Source: Centropus unirufus (Eukaryota > Chordata > Aves > Cuculiformes > Centropidae). Taken from it: a DNA stretch of 64,000 bases. Position numbers and translations under genes: made by a program. Under the pieces are notes generated by a model. It made no database searches. It saw only the letters and a program-made list of their open reading frames with translations, and was not told where the DNA came from. Below are positions 36,880 through 49,530 of this stretch, in pieces (within the stretch, counting starts at the first letter, position 1; each line of letters opens with the position of its first letter). The stretch spans positions 3,211,696 through 3,275,695 of the forward strand of contig VYZI01000003.1 in NCBI GenBank assembly GCA_013397695.1. Direction: 5' to 3'.

Positions 36880-37712
36880 CACCAAGTTAAGGAGTGTTGA
36901 TCTGCTTGAGGATGCAAAGGCTCTACAGAGGCTGGATCAGTGGGCCAAAACCAATAGTATGAGGTTCAACAAGGCCAGGTGCTGGGTCCTACACTTTAGT
37001 CACAACAACCTCATATAATGCTACTGGCTTGAGAAAGAGTGGCTGGAAAGATGCCTGGGAGGAAAGGACCTGGGATTGTTGGTCAACAGCCAGATGAATA
37101 TGAGTCAGCAGTGTGCCTAGGTGGAGAAGAAGGCAACAGCATCCTGTCTTGTGTCAGAAATGGTCTGGCCACCAGGTGTATGGAAGTGGACTTGGCACTG
37201 GTGATGCTGCATTTGGAACAGTGTTCAGCTTTAGGCCCATCACTACAAGAAAAGGCAGTGAGATGTTGGAGTGTGTGCAAAGAAGAGCATCAGTGCTGGT
37301 GAAAGATCTAGAGCACAAGTCATATGAGGAGTTATTGAGGGAACTGGTGTTGTTCAGCCTGGAGAAGAGAAGGCTGAGGGGAGACCTTATTGCTCTCTAC
37401 AGCTGACAAGAAGTTGCAGTGAGGTGGCAGTTGATGTCTTCGTGCAAGTAACAAGTGAAAGGATGAAAGAAAACAGCCTCAAGTTGCACCAGGAGAGATT
37501 TAGACTAGATAATAGGAAATGAAAAGGGGTGTCAAGCATTGGAACAGGCTGCCCATGGAAAGTGTCTGAGATGCCCTCCCTCGAGGTATCTAAAAGTCAT
37601 GTAATGTGGTATTTAGGGATATGGTTTTGGGGTGGATTTGGCAGTGTTGGATTAACGGTTGGAGTCAATGATCTTAAAGCCCTTTTCCAACCTAAACATT
37701 TCTATGATTCTA
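36880..37712 (+). mobile_element. CR1 LINE 3' fragment, right arm of an inverted pair
   Basis: In plus orientation the copy starts with a GTTGATCTGCTTGAGG block and continues through GAGGTTCAACAAGGCCAGGTGC, the CTGGAAAGATGCCTGGGAGG block, TGTGTGCAAAGAAGAGCATCA, CTGGAGAAGAGAAGGCTGAGG and GAACAGGCTGCCCATGG. It ends with CAACCTAAACATTTCTATGATTCTAA, the CR1 3' terminus. It is about 830 bp long and 5'-truncated. Its last ~360 bases are the same part of CR1 as the left arm, so the two are inverted repeats. They are separate insertions, because each has its own 3' end. Short frames inside are remnants only. Confidence 0.93.
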
Positions 37713-40618
37713 ATTTAATAAATGCAGAATGAATAGTTTTATTAATTCATATCATAATTAACTTGCCAATGTATCTTGACAGTTTCTAAACTGTCATCTG
37801 TATTGTGTAGCTCATCATAATCCTTATTCTTGATTGCAATTGAATAGAGAGCTGTTATGTATATTTTATTTTAAGTATCTCCTATTCTGAGTAACGCCTA
37901 TTTTCAGTAGATCTATTTTAATTTTCCTCTCTTTTCCTTCTTTTTCCTTCTTTCTTTCCTTTTTTTTTTTTTTCTGTGCTGCAAATGTAACTTCCACCTC
38001 TTTACTTTTCTCTCAGGTAAGATTTGCTAAAATACAGCCCATTACCATTTTCTCCTCTTGGAGCTTTTTTCAGTAGCATCATGCCCTGATTAGCAGTCCC
38101 ATATTTTACATCTCTGTGGTGAAAAAATACATTCTCTAGGATTGATTCTCACGCAATAAGATGGACTCCTTTCTTAGTAAAGGGTGCTTCTTGGCAGAAT
38201 CTCTCAAATAACTTCCTCCCCATTCTGTACATTTCCACGCTTATTAACACTGAACTAGATTTTATTGCTCAGGCACCGTCACTAAAAACTGTTCTAATTT
38301 CAGGTGGACTCCTCTGTTATTCTTTTGTTACACATGAAAATAAACTCAGTGGGACTGCTCTATGCGTGGTCGCTATAAATAAGGAAGACAGAATCTTGAT
38401 CTGTTAATGACAATAAACACTTCATCATGTAGATTAGCACTGTAACAACACTTTGATGTCTGTTCCAAAGGCAGGTTTGTGTGCAAGAAACGCAAAACTT
38501 GTGGATATTTATTCTCTGATGTGTCAGGTTATATCTGATATGTTGAAACCTCTTTTTCTACTTAGTGCTCTTATCTCTTATTTACTTGCTTGACTTCAGC
38601 TGGCTGAAAGATTCTGATCTGCGTTCTTTTGTTTAAGTGTTAGGTCACTCCTGAGTCACAGGTTATCTTTTTCCTCTATCTTCATATAGCAATAATACCA
38701 AGACAGTATATCTTATATATAACTTGATATCTAGGTGCTATGTAATGCAAGGTATAAGTACTAATGATGGATTTGCTTCTTTCTCTCATGGAGTTTGAAA
38801 GATGCACATTCTGTATCAAATGTTATAACAAATAAATTTCTTTTGCAAATGCACCCTGAAAGGCAACAAAAAATTATTTGCATATTTTCAGAGAAGGATA
38901 TCAGACCTTGGGCTCTTTTCCATGGATGTTTTTAGATTACTGCGATTTAATTAACTTCAACAAATCCAAGTTCTGCATTTACTGAACTGATGTCTTACGG
39001 AATTTGACATCTATAGTACATAATGTTTTACATGTTAATACAAAGATAGCCACAGAAAGTCTCAAAAAATGAAACTGCTTTTCCTTAAACTGTAATTAAT
39101 TTTGTAGAGTAGGTAATTATCAAAGTTTTCTTCTCGCCTTGTAATAAAAAATGACATGTGCCTCATTTTGTGTCCTGTTATTTATCTAAACAAATGGACA
39201 TATTTTATCAAGCAGACTATGTATCAGCTGCTTTCTGAGGAAATTCTTGAGTTCTTTTACTGACTGCCATTTCTCCGGCAGCCCTTTTCATTCTGTATTT
39301 CCATTCTGATCCTGTAATGAGTTACGACTGGGCAGATATAATTTGTAGTCCAGACATTGCATTTACAGGATCAAAGCTTAAACAGAGAAAGATGGGGATG
39401 AGTATTCTGTATCACAGAAATTGCCGGTGCTCCTCATGTTCCTCACATGTCTTTCTTGGTAGACCATCTGAAATTTTTAAGGAGGAATAAAAAGCAGAGG
39501 GTGATGAGAACAGATAAAACTACAGTGGCAAAGGTCCCCTGCTGGTGCCTGAGAGCACATTTTCAGATTATTGATTGCTATGAAATTAAAAGAAAACATA
39601 AGCAAAAAACCCCAAACAATACCTCCCCTCTATGCCACACACAACCCAAGGGCCAGCCCTTCCATTTCCCCTTATTTTTTTCAGTTTCCTATGAAAAGGC
39701 AAGTTCACTACAGAGAAACTCAGATATTTCATCCAGTTTGATGTTATCTATAGTTTAATGACTAGAAATACCATAATGATTTTGAGTAGCATATTGCATA
39801 AACACAAGAACAGAAAAGGGAGAAAACACAAATGTGTTCTATTAAAAATTATGTCCCAAAACATTTTTACTGTAATCAGACACAGATATATGCGCCAGCT
39901 TAACTTCACAGGTTTGTAGTCTGTAGGGAAGCTGAACAGGGGCACAGTTGAATTTCCTCTCTCGAAGTTCAGTAACATTTTCTGCATTTTTGTGTCAAAA
40001 CAGAGATGAGAAGCTACAAGTGAGGGTTGTCATATATCTTTTGTCAGAAAAAGTATTGGTTGTAATAAAAGTTTGCTGAGCTACTTTGATCTAATTACCT
40101 GTAGAGATTGACATGTGCAGCTGGCAAAGGTTTTAAAGTAATGGTAATTACTGTGCAAGGCAGTTCTGTTTATGAGGAATCATTCAGATTGCTTTAAGAA
40201 TATAGACATACCAAGAGAGACAGGGCAAAAAGATTTGGATAGATTAGAGAGATAAAAACCTCGATAAAAGCTTAAGAAAAACTCAAGATGACCAAAAGAG
40301 ATTTAACACTCTCCCAAACTTACAGAAGCCTAACTGCCATATATGATAACATAATCCTAAATTTGAAATTATTATGACCATTGTTGTTACAGAGTAATCT
40401 AGAAGCTTCAGCCAACCTGGTTAGTGACAATGATACTCCTATCCTAATGTCCGCCACCTAAGCCAAAGCTAACTATAGGCATAGACACCTAGCCCTAGCC
40501 CCATAAGCCAATGAACAGGCACAACAATTTCCAGAGGTTGGCTTCCTCTGCCTGCCTTAGGATGAGCGTTAAGTGATGATCTTCGAAAATAGGCTTATAT
40601 TTTAGACAGATAAATCTA
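37713..40618. other. AT-rich stretch with a long pyrimidine tract
   Basis: Bases 37924-37976 form an uninterrupted run of T and C, ending in about 14 T, probably unstable in length. No gene or named repeat was found. The part from about 40380 to 40600 is less AT-rich than its neighbours and unassigned. Confidence 0.5.
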
Positions 40619-40662
40619 AGAATAGAATAGAATAGAATAGAATAGAATAGAATAGAATAGAA
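40619..40662. repeat. (AATAG)n microsatellite, 3' tail of a CR1
   Basis: Eight uninterrupted AATAG units (40621-40660) are flanked by partial units. It is joined directly to CR1 sequence, so it is the tail of that element (CTATT repeats on the CR1 sense strand). Confidence 0.95.
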
Positions 40663-41475
40663 GTAGTTCATTGGAAAGGATATGCAACAATCATCTAGTC
40701 TAACTACCTGACCAATTCAGGTTTGATTAAAAGTTAAACATTTTAATTAAGGGTGTTGTCCAATGTCTCTTGAATACTGACAGGCTTGGCGCATTGACCG
40801 TCACCCTAGGAAACCTTCACCAATGTTTGACTACTGGTTTGGTAAAGAAATGCTTCCTAATGCTCAGTCAAAATGTCCCCTGCTGCTTTGAACAATTGTT
40901 ATGAGTCCTATTACTGGATACCAAGGTGAAGAGATCAGTACCTTCCTCTCCATTTCACCTCCCCAGGAAAAAGTAGAGAGAGCATTGAGGCTGCCCTTCA
41001 GCCCCCTTTCTCCAATCTAGACAAGTCCTCAACCACTCCTGATAGGATATGCCTTCCAGCTCCTCCATCAGCTGTGCTGATCTTCCTTTCAGCAGTCATT
41101 CAAGTACCTTTACATCCTTCTTAAATTATTGGGAGGACTGTACACAGTATTCCAGGCGAGGCTGTACCAAGGCTGAATACGACTGGATAATCACCTGTTT
41201 TGACTGGCTGGTTATACTGTTTGGAGCACCCCAGGATGTAGCTTGTCATCTTGGCTACAAGGGCACACTGCTGACTCATATTGAGACTGCCCTGAACCAG
41301 CACCCCCAGCAACTCATCTTCCAGTTTATTCTTGTGTCTGGTGTTATTCCATCCTAGGTGCAGAATCCAGTACTTTTTCTTGTTAACTTTGTGCTGCTGC
41401 TGATTGCCCGGTTTTCTTGTCTATCTAGATCCCTCTGCAAGGCCTGTAGTCCCAAGAAGAATCCCACTCAACTGT
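40663..41475 (-). mobile_element. CR1 LINE 3' fragment with pentanucleotide tail, minus strand
   Basis: CAACAATCATCTAGTCTAACT, a CCTGACCA...TCAGG block, AAAAGTTAAACATTTTAATTAAGGG, TGCTTCCTAATGCTCAGTC, GATATGCCTTCCAGCTCC, CACAGTATTCCAGGCGAGG, GGCACACTGCTGACTCATATTGAG and GATCCCTCTGCAAGGCCTG follow in the order of an avian CR1 subfamily. That subfamily has an AATAG-type tail in place of ATTCTATGAT repeats. It is 5'-truncated at about 41475. The 102-codon frame inside it (41049-41357) is on the non-coding strand and is meaningless. Confidence 0.9.
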
Positions 41476-42585
41476 AATATATGGACAGAGGCACAGTTTT
41501 AGTGTTTCTGGTTTGCAATCTAAATGAGCAAGATGAATAAAAAATGAAAGCCGAAAGGAATGTTATCATCCCTGCATGCACATTAGCAACTGATTGATTA
41601 TGAGAAGTCTGACTTGCTGTGGCAAGTCTTATGAGCACTGTGTAACAGAGCCACTGACATCGAGTCTAGTGGGAGGTTTTAAACTTACATCCAGCATATA
41701 GTTGAAGAATATTTTATTGACATATGAGTATTATTTAAAAAAATATAATTTTACTGAGTGAAAGAGAATATTGTGAGGTAAAGAGAGCTGTCAAGGGGAT
41801 AGATGCAAGATTTGTTTTGCCATGTGAAGTGACAAGGCCTGATCAATAGGCCTGAAATGATATGTATGACCCATGGATGATTCATATGCAATTGCTATGT
41901 GCACTGTTCAGTCTGTAACTTTCCATTCTCAGTGGAGTTGCACTGTACTGTTTCTAATACGTAGTGTTCGAGTGTGAAAAAGTGTTTCATTATCAGTAGA
42001 ACTGTTCTGTGTGGAAGAGAGGAGCTGCACAAGTATACTGTCTCTTTACAGCACTTTAGCTTATAGATAAGGAATATGCAGCTGCTTGCTCCTCTCTCTC
42101 CACTTCTGGGACCTTGGCCATGTTCTAGGAGGAGCCAGAGGGTGGGGTGGGGGGTGGGAGTGGGTGTGGGCAGTGAGCAGCTGCAGCCAGACTCTGCTTT
42201 TTGGGGTGATGTAATTTGTTTGTTTGATAGTAAAAAGGTTAAGCCCCTCACAACAAGAGGAGAGACCTCACCCATGGATACAAATACTGCATGGGCCTCC
42301 AATTGTCTTCTCTCGATTCTTGCTGTGGAAAAGAAAGGGGTCTCACCACAGTGACTGCAGATCTGGAGGACGTTTAAGCAATTGGTCATGTATACTTAAC
42401 CACTGTACTTATTCCTTTATGTTAATGATTACCTATGTTGCCTTTACAAGCTGTTACTCTTAATTTGTGATTGATCACAGCTAATTATTTGTTTCCTTTC
42501 TTGCTGTATAACTTAAGTAAAATTTGATTTTGCAGGACATGGGTCCTGTTGTTGGTTTCACCAAGGGCCCTTGAGTATGTTACGG

Positions 42586-42767
42586 ATTTCACATTCTTAC
42601 GGTCCTTTGATGTTACAGGTTTCAGGATTTTATGATCCATTGCTTCACAGTTTTCAGGATCTTAGGGCAATAAGGTTCTCTGCTTTTATAGATTTGAGAA
42701 TTTTATAATGATAAGATCCTTTGTTTTTTTTATAGATTGCAGGATCTAGGATCCTTTGATTTCACAG
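42586..42767. repeat. Degenerate ~32-bp minisatellite, five units
   Basis: Units start at 42586, 42619, 42651, 42692 and 42736. Each resembles TTTCAGGATTTTATGATCC plus TTTG and a TTCACAG or TTTATAG ending. Three units are 32-33 bases; the third and fourth are 41 and 44 because of internal insertions. All five end in a purine after CA or TA (ACAG or ATAG). Confidence 0.75.
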
Positions 42768-43261
42768 AGCTTGAGTTTTAATGACGATGGTTTTTTTTTT
42801 TGCTTAGAGCTTTCTCTGTGGTAAAACACCGTGTCATGTCAATAATATTCAGGAGGGTTTTTTTTTTTTTTCTGAGGGGGAAAGATAAGTAGATCTACTA
42901 TTTCTAATCATCACTTTAAGAAGGGTTTAGTCAACATCATTATCTACCTGCAAAAACGAGGTCATGATAACACCTCAGAGAGGAAAGAATGTTATTAAGA
43001 TTTGTATAATACAGGTTGGGTTGGAGATCTTTACTGTATTAGCTTCGAGTGACCCCCTGGTTAACAGATATTTCCAAGAGCTAAGGGAGAAATAGGTAAA
43101 AAACCCCTAGGGCCTTGTGCTATTATAATCTCCTGCTAGCTAATTTAAAGCTGTCCTGGTTTATGTCTGTGTATCACCACTTTGCCTGCAGAGCAGAATA
43201 CCCTAAATAGATATGCGACCGATTCCATGTAACAATGTGCTCCTCTGGCCAAGAGTCAAAT

Positions 43262-43300
43262 GGTATAAATCAGAACAGCTCAACTGATTTAAAGAATTTT
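43262..43300. repeat. Possible ancient amniote repeat motif
   Basis: GGTATAAATCAGAACAGCTC and the following CAACTGATTT resemble a very old repeat seen in reptiles and birds that has a GGTGTAAATCAG...AGCTCCATTGA form. Only about 40 bases match, so this is weak. Confidence 0.25.
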
Positions 43301-44010
43301 ATAGCATTGGATATGGTATTAAGTGAGATTAAACTTCCAAGCCTAAAGGGTAAACCTATTATGCCTTAGTGCAAATCACACTAAAGTTGAGTGCTTATAA
43401 CAGGCAGGTATGTAAGCATTTTTCTCAAGACGGTGTCTGGAAAGGGCTACTTGTAAAGTGACCAGGCAATGATTTCTTCAACTGAGAGACAGATAGTGCC
43501 TACACGATAAAGCATGTTGCAAGAAACATGTATGTTTGATCTGTGCTATGTGAAATTAAATCCTTCCGAAAAGCAAGATATGAGACTTGAATTTCTGATC
43601 GCTGTTCTGATTTCAGAACAGGGTTTTTTGAGTGTTACCCTTCAGAAAGATTAAGAATCACCATTTCTATTCTTGCTGTCAATTCTTGCTTTAAGGACTA
43701 CTTTTTAGGCTGATGGAGAGGTTCATACTTGTTACAAAAGGGTCCTGAAAGACCCTTTCACTGAGTTGCGAGGTTGAGACTGGACCCACTTACTTTCTAA
43801 ACTGCCCTTCAGAGAGGTAGTCTAGGCATGGCTGGATCCAGGGTTAGCACATCTGAACAACAGAATCCCTGGGCAATTATACACTTACAATCTAAGACTC
43901 AGCCCGCCTCACCCCCACGCTCTTCATGCACTGTCCACACATCAAGTGGTCCAATGATATTTCAAGGGCTGTGGTATCCCTGGTATTTGGTTTTTCTTCC
44001 TACTTCCAGG

Positions 44011-46999
44011 TAAGATACTTTTCTTTAAGTTTGCAACAATATCTTCCTTATCTTTTGGCTTGGCTTTGTGTAGTTCCTTGAATGTTCATCCTTCTATTTT
44101 GTCTGTAAAAAGATAATATATGATTTAAAAAAAAAAACTCACATTTTAATATGTTAGCTAAAATCCAATATTTATATTATTTATAAATTGATAATTTAGT
44201 ATCAGTAAAAGTGTAATACCCTCTTTAAGACATACACTTCTCCCAGTAGTCTTCCTGATTTATTTAATGTCCTCTGTCAATAATTAATTTAAATATTATC
44301 AGTGCAGAATTGGCTTTCCATAAGACTTCTGGGACTGGAATTTGCCTGTGTATGTAAAGGGGTTGGGGGGCACACAAAGTGGCTATACCTTCCAGTGTAC
44401 TTCTCAGATATTTTGGGGAACTAAAGAGAAAGTTGTATACATAGACAGGGTATAGTGTGGAAACAGCCTTGACTAGCAGGATTTTTCAGTTTGCTTTATT
44501 TTATTGCCAATTAACAGAGAATTCTGATCACTAATTCAGATGCTGAGAAAACAAAGACATAAAATTTGAATATTTAAGTAAACAGCTTTCCTTTCCATTC
44601 CCAGAGTTCAGCTTCAAGCAGACATTCGTTGCAACCCCGGCTTCCCTTATTTTCAGCCCCTTGATCCCAGCTCCTCAGGGGGCACAGGAGGTTGGATTCA
44701 GGAGCCTATTGGCTTCTTTCTGACGCTGACTGTTTTCTTCCTCTGCTGATCCATGTGTTCTTATGCTATGTGTTCCATAGCATCCTAGTGTCCTTGTCCT
44801 AGCACAGGTCACCCCCAGCGGCTCTCTCTCAGGTGTGACCTTGTCTATAGATCACCTGTGAGATGGAGCTAGCTGAGACCAGTGCTCAGCAATTCATGAC
44901 TTTCCTCAGGCAGGTCAACATTGCAGCCCCTCTGACTTAAATTGTACCATTTATGGCACATAAAGTTAATTTTATTTACTTTTTGTTTGGAGCTCTTTAA
45001 CCTGGCTGTCAGAAACTAGGCAAACTTTTCCTGGCAAAGATAAACCTCTGATGGTTCTGTTCTCTAAGACAGTCTCAGGGTTCATTGTGCCACTGCTATA
45101 AGCAGGATATGAGGTAAAATGGATTATCGTCCTCTGCCCCAAAGTGGCAACTCCTGTGAGAAATAAAAATTTTAATGTGATCCTCCAACTCTTTGTGAAT
45201 AAAAACACTTGTTACTTGGCTAGACAATATCATTTTTTTTTCCTGCATAGATCTTTAATGATTTTGTTCTGTTTCCTGGATATTTTTAAGATTGCATTAT
45301 TCTTGAAATTCAATAAACTCCTTATTATTGCATACTTGTAGAGAAACAACATTAAAAAACAATCAGATTTGAGTAGAAAGACTTCAGCTGAATTCAAAAT
45401 AACTACTTCAAATCATATTAGCGTAATAGAAAGTCTGTTTCTCAAAAATAGGTTTTGAGAATTATGACTGCAAAATAGAACATGGAACATGATTAAAAAA
45501 AATCTTCTTTAGGCATTTCAGTAAAAATATGTCAGTATATTAAGGTTAGACCAAGTACTCAGACGCTGATTTTGGTGAACAACTATGGCTACAGATATAC
45601 TGTAAAACAGTCAGTTTTGGCTGAAGAAAACATTATCATTTTATGGTTTTTTTTAACACTATAAGCATCTTCCATGAGGGTGACATAACAAGGGGGTGAT
45701 ATGAGAAGCTAAAATGCTATTCAAATTAACAACACTGCAGTAAAAGTAAAACCATCAAATACTGAAAAAATCAAATCTCCAAAGTGTGTGTAAAATTCCC
45801 ATTACACTAGTGAACAAGATATTAAATGCACCAATCTCATTAAGCTGTCTAGATTTTTATCAAGTTAGAATCATGACCTCAATAATGACACTTTTTAATG
45901 CAAATTGAAAATTTACTCTGAACTTAAATGTGAGTTTTATACCATTTTAAAATATTCATTCTGTTCACAGGGGTTTGCAGCCTACCCACCTGTAGCAGAT
46001 AATTGTATACCTGGCGTTTTCAGATCCCAGAAGAATAAATATGTATTTTAATCAATTACAGACCAATGTGCAAAGCAAATACTAATACAAAAAAGACAAA
46101 TACTAGTTGAAAGGCAAATATGTTTTCCTCTGGATATCATCTCAGACGCTGATGGGTTTTTTTGTTTTGTCACATTAAAATATAAAATTACTAATTAATC
46201 AAAGGCTTATTTTATTTCTTATGTCCTTATATTAGAAAGTAATTTCCAGTGTTTTGTGGATATATCCATAGCTAATTTTATAACATTAAAAACTGCCTCC
46301 AGCATGCAAGAGAAAAATCAGAGAGCTAGGAGCAAGATGAATTTTCTCTCGTTTCTATTAAAACTGCAAAAATTACTGTTTAGAAGGATAATAAATACTT
46401 CTGAAATAAGAGGTTTTTTGTACTTAATATGTGTGTACTATGTGCTTTTAGTTTTGTAAGCAGATGAAACTATATTCACTCTTTCTCTTGCTCACTCTTA
46501 CTCTTGCATCCCCCATTTTAAGCTTTTCATGCAAATATAAACAAAAAGGAATAGTTATTTAATTACAAGCTCCTGCTCATTTTAAGGAGATCAACCTGTG
46601 GTGCATTGTGCCTTTCCTGATAGTTGTGGTTCTAGGGGTTAATAGACCCTCTGGGTCCAGTAGAACAGTGGAAGAGCTTCTCCTTGATGATGAAGAGAAA
46701 GACTATATTATCTCCAATATATTTTATACCTATACCCTTCTTTAATATAATGAAGTAACATTCTGAGCTTAACATTCTGAGGAGGTAGGGCTTGAGCTTG
46801 TGGGGAATTTTTTTCTACGATTAAAACAACGGTAGGAAGTTGTCTTAAGATCTCATGTGCGCTTTAATCATTGAAAGAGAAAAAGGAACTGATGAGAAAG
46901 AGCTCATAGACTGATAAATTCATGTGCACCAATAGGAGAATGTGGGGAAGAAGTAAAATGCTTGCTTACTTGAAACTGAAGTGAACTGAAACCCACCCT
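44011..46999. other. AT-rich stretch, one GC-rich island
   Basis: Bases 44600-44940 are GC-richer, with CCCCTTGATCCCAGCTCC and GCACAGGTCACCCCCAGC blocks. No family, exon or RNA could be assigned. The rest is AT-rich and featureless. Confidence 0.45.
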
Positions 47000-47800
47000 A
47001 CCATTTGCTCACTACTGACCCTGAAGAGGATGAGGGTGAGAACAGGAAAAATGAAGGTGAGAAAGGTCATGGATCAAGATAAACAACACAGAAATCACTT
47101 AGCAAGTACTATACTGTCATGGGTGAGACAGATGACTTAGGGAATTTAACTTAATCCATTGTCAATTAGTATAAATTTTTAATTACTGATTTGAATGCTG
47201 GGAATCTAACTAAAAAGACAAAAATTTAAAACACTTCAGGAAATCACCTTTCCTCACCCTTTGCTGGCATCACTTTAACTTCAGAATCCTCTCTTCTCCC
47301 CAAGATCCATCCCGTTCACTACTTCACTCTGGACATCTCTCCTCCCTCCATATTATTGTCGCAGGTTACACTCAGACCTCTCAAAGAGGCAATAGTGGTG
47401 CAGAAGGTCAAGGTCAGCAGTTTATCTCTGCTGCTCCCTCTTTCTCACTCTTTTCCAATATTCTAACGTGGGTCCTCCATGGGACACTTCCTATATCTGC
47501 TCCAGTGTCAGTTTATACAAAGGCTGCAGTCCCTTCAGGGGGTGCTTGCTCCACCATATAACATTTCTTTCTCCTCTGACTTTGGTGTTACCTCTGTAGT
47601 TCTCACTCTCACTGTTCTGTCCTACTCCCACCATGATATTTTCCTCCATTTCTTGAATATGTTTTCCCAGAGGCACCACCAGCTTTGCTGATAAGCTGTG
47701 TCTAGCATGGATCAGCCCCTGGTTTCTTCTTCTTAACAGAGACCACCTTACTAGCCCCCCTTCCACTTCCAAAACGTTGTTATGGACACGCAGTACAGAA
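47000..47800 (-). mobile_element. ERV LTR, second avian family, minus strand
   Basis: On the plus strand the blocks GGTCATGGATCAAGATAA, ATACTGTCATGGGTGAGAC, ACTTAGGGAATTTAACTTAATC, a CACCTTTCCTCACCCTTTGC block, ACGTGGGTCCTCC, TGCTCCAGTG and AGGCTGCAGTCCCTTCAGG run in the order of the reverse complement of an avian ERV LTR. That LTR has GTCACGGGCAAAACAGAC and CCAGCGTGGGTCC repeats. The orientation follows from this, with the LTR 3' end at the low coordinate. The copy is diverged. No viral genes adjoin it, so it is a solo or truncated LTR. The far (U3) end at about 47800 is not complete. Confidence 0.72.
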
Positions 47801-48398
47801 GTGTACAAAAATGTGTCAGAAAGATGGGGGTGTTATGATTTTCAGATTGAGAGCTTTTATTAAGCACTGTTATGCAGAAAAAAATGCTCTGCAAATTGCA
47901 GAAAGAAAAATTGTGCCTTATTTGGCAAATAATACATGATAAATAAAAGAAGGAAATAAGGTTGTATGAAGATTACTGTACTATCAAATAAAACTTCTAA
48001 ATTAAATATGGATTATTCTCATAAATAATTTGGAGAGATAAACTTTATTTGATTTTGTAGAACATTTTCTGTAGTGTTAAGCAGTTCTATCGCTTCATAC
48101 ATCTGAGGAGATGGGAGAGGAAGAATCAGAAAACCAGATTAATTACATTTAAATTGAGAAACAGGCACTAATTATTTCTGCATGGTCAGCTGTTTACTCC
48201 AGTCTGGATCTTTGCCAATGCATAAAATAATTTGGGATGTATATTTAGAGACAGATAAAAGATGAGTATTGCCATTTACTTACTTTCTTAAACCCACTTT
48301 TGGTAGCTGTGAATAGCATACATCTTTCCATTGCTGTGAGTTACTCATTCTTATAGCGCTATTTGTTAGAATGACATTTTATTTATTTATAATATTTT

Positions 48399-48421
48399 NN
48401 NNNNNNNNNNNNNNNNNNNNN
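48399..48421. other. Assembly gap, 23 N
   Basis: Twenty-three unknown bases between AATATTTT and TTTATAACA. The flanks are AT-rich, so this is probably a low-complexity spot that was not resolved. Confidence 1.
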
Positions 48422-49530
48422 TTTATAACACTCCCTAGGGCATTATATATTTTCATGGTTAGTCATGCCCACTTTATATAACCTCTCTCATCTGAAATTC
48501 CATTTTTGTGGCTTCATTCTCAGTGGAAATATGGGGACATGAAATTTGGCCCATATGACTTTCAATCACTTCACCAGGGCCAGAACACTACCTCTTACTT
48601 CTGTTAAGAAGAAGGTTAAGGACAGAAAGTTTAGGCTTAAAAAGACTGAGCGGAAATATTATCTCTAAAAAAAAATAATCCAATTAAAGTGAATATATTT
48701 TAGTTTTAAGTTTATCACATCTTTAACTGTGAGTCTGGAGGAAATGTGTGAACTACATGAGAAAGAAAGTGTAAAAATAACAAAATATTGACACAGTTTC
48801 ATTTCCCACTCATTTGTTTTGATTCTCCTGAGGAAGTTCCATCTCCCCAGATCGTTACCTTCAACTATTATCTGGTCAAAGGACTCTGTCTCACCAGGCC
48901 CAATAAGAAAATAAAAAATTAAAGTTTGTAGGATCAGTTTGCTTCCTGGATAAAAGATTTGCGAACAAAGAGTAGTGCTACAAAGTGGTATAAGCTAGCA
49001 TTCTGAGTATGTGCGTGGGTTGTCTAAGGTAAATGAAGCATTATGCTGAAATTCAATGGCACAGAGGTAGGTCACTGACCTACCATCACATACAGTGTCT
49101 AATGGAGAAAATGGATATTTTTAAATGAAAGCATTTGATTAGTGAAGCAGTAACCTGTAGATAAATGGAATATAAGAAGGCTGCATGGGACTTCTCAATT
49201 TGCAAGTATTCTTCATTGCAAAGCCTTTTTGAACTCAAAAGAAAAATCTATTTTTCATTTTCATAGTATTTGTTCATTATTTTACTTTATTTTTGTATAA
49301 GAGTGTATAAGAGTGCAGTGTTTGTGAAATTATGGAGCCAGGTGCGTAGTTTTATAGGGTTCGATAAGGAAACTTCACTACAAAGATCTGAACAAAAACA
49401 TACAATCTGACCCACACTGTAGCCTCCCTTCCAATCATTATTCACATTCACTGCAGTGCAAATGCTAATACACACTTCAGGGACACAAGCTGTATAGAGA
49501 TTTGAATTGCTCAACAGATCTGTTGACGGA

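Larger units (their letters stand above)
41476..44010. other. Unassigned region with GC-rich spots, possibly old retroviral
   Basis: From about 41890 to 42390 the sequence is richer in G and C, with a purine-rich GGGTGGGG run near 42140-42175. This is why long overlapping frames appear (for example minus 41895-42389). At 42586-42767 there is a degenerate minisatellite. Bases 43690-43990 also differ from the background. The sequence reminds me of avian endogenous retroviral LTR or leader sequence, but I could not establish any domain, PBS or LTR end. Confidence 0.3.

Noticed and set aside
36514..37712. A single CR1 insertion with an inverted 5' part (twin priming)
   Set aside because: Both halves contain the CR1 3' terminus, so they must come from two insertions.
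40619..40662. CRISPR-like or other programmed repeat array
   Set aside because: Simple AATAG units without spacers, joined to a CR1 end; a microsatellite tail explains it fully.
41895..42389. 164-codon minus-strand frame
   Set aside because: It spans a G-rich low-complexity run that gives a proline/threonine-rich stretch; no domain or homolog is seen.
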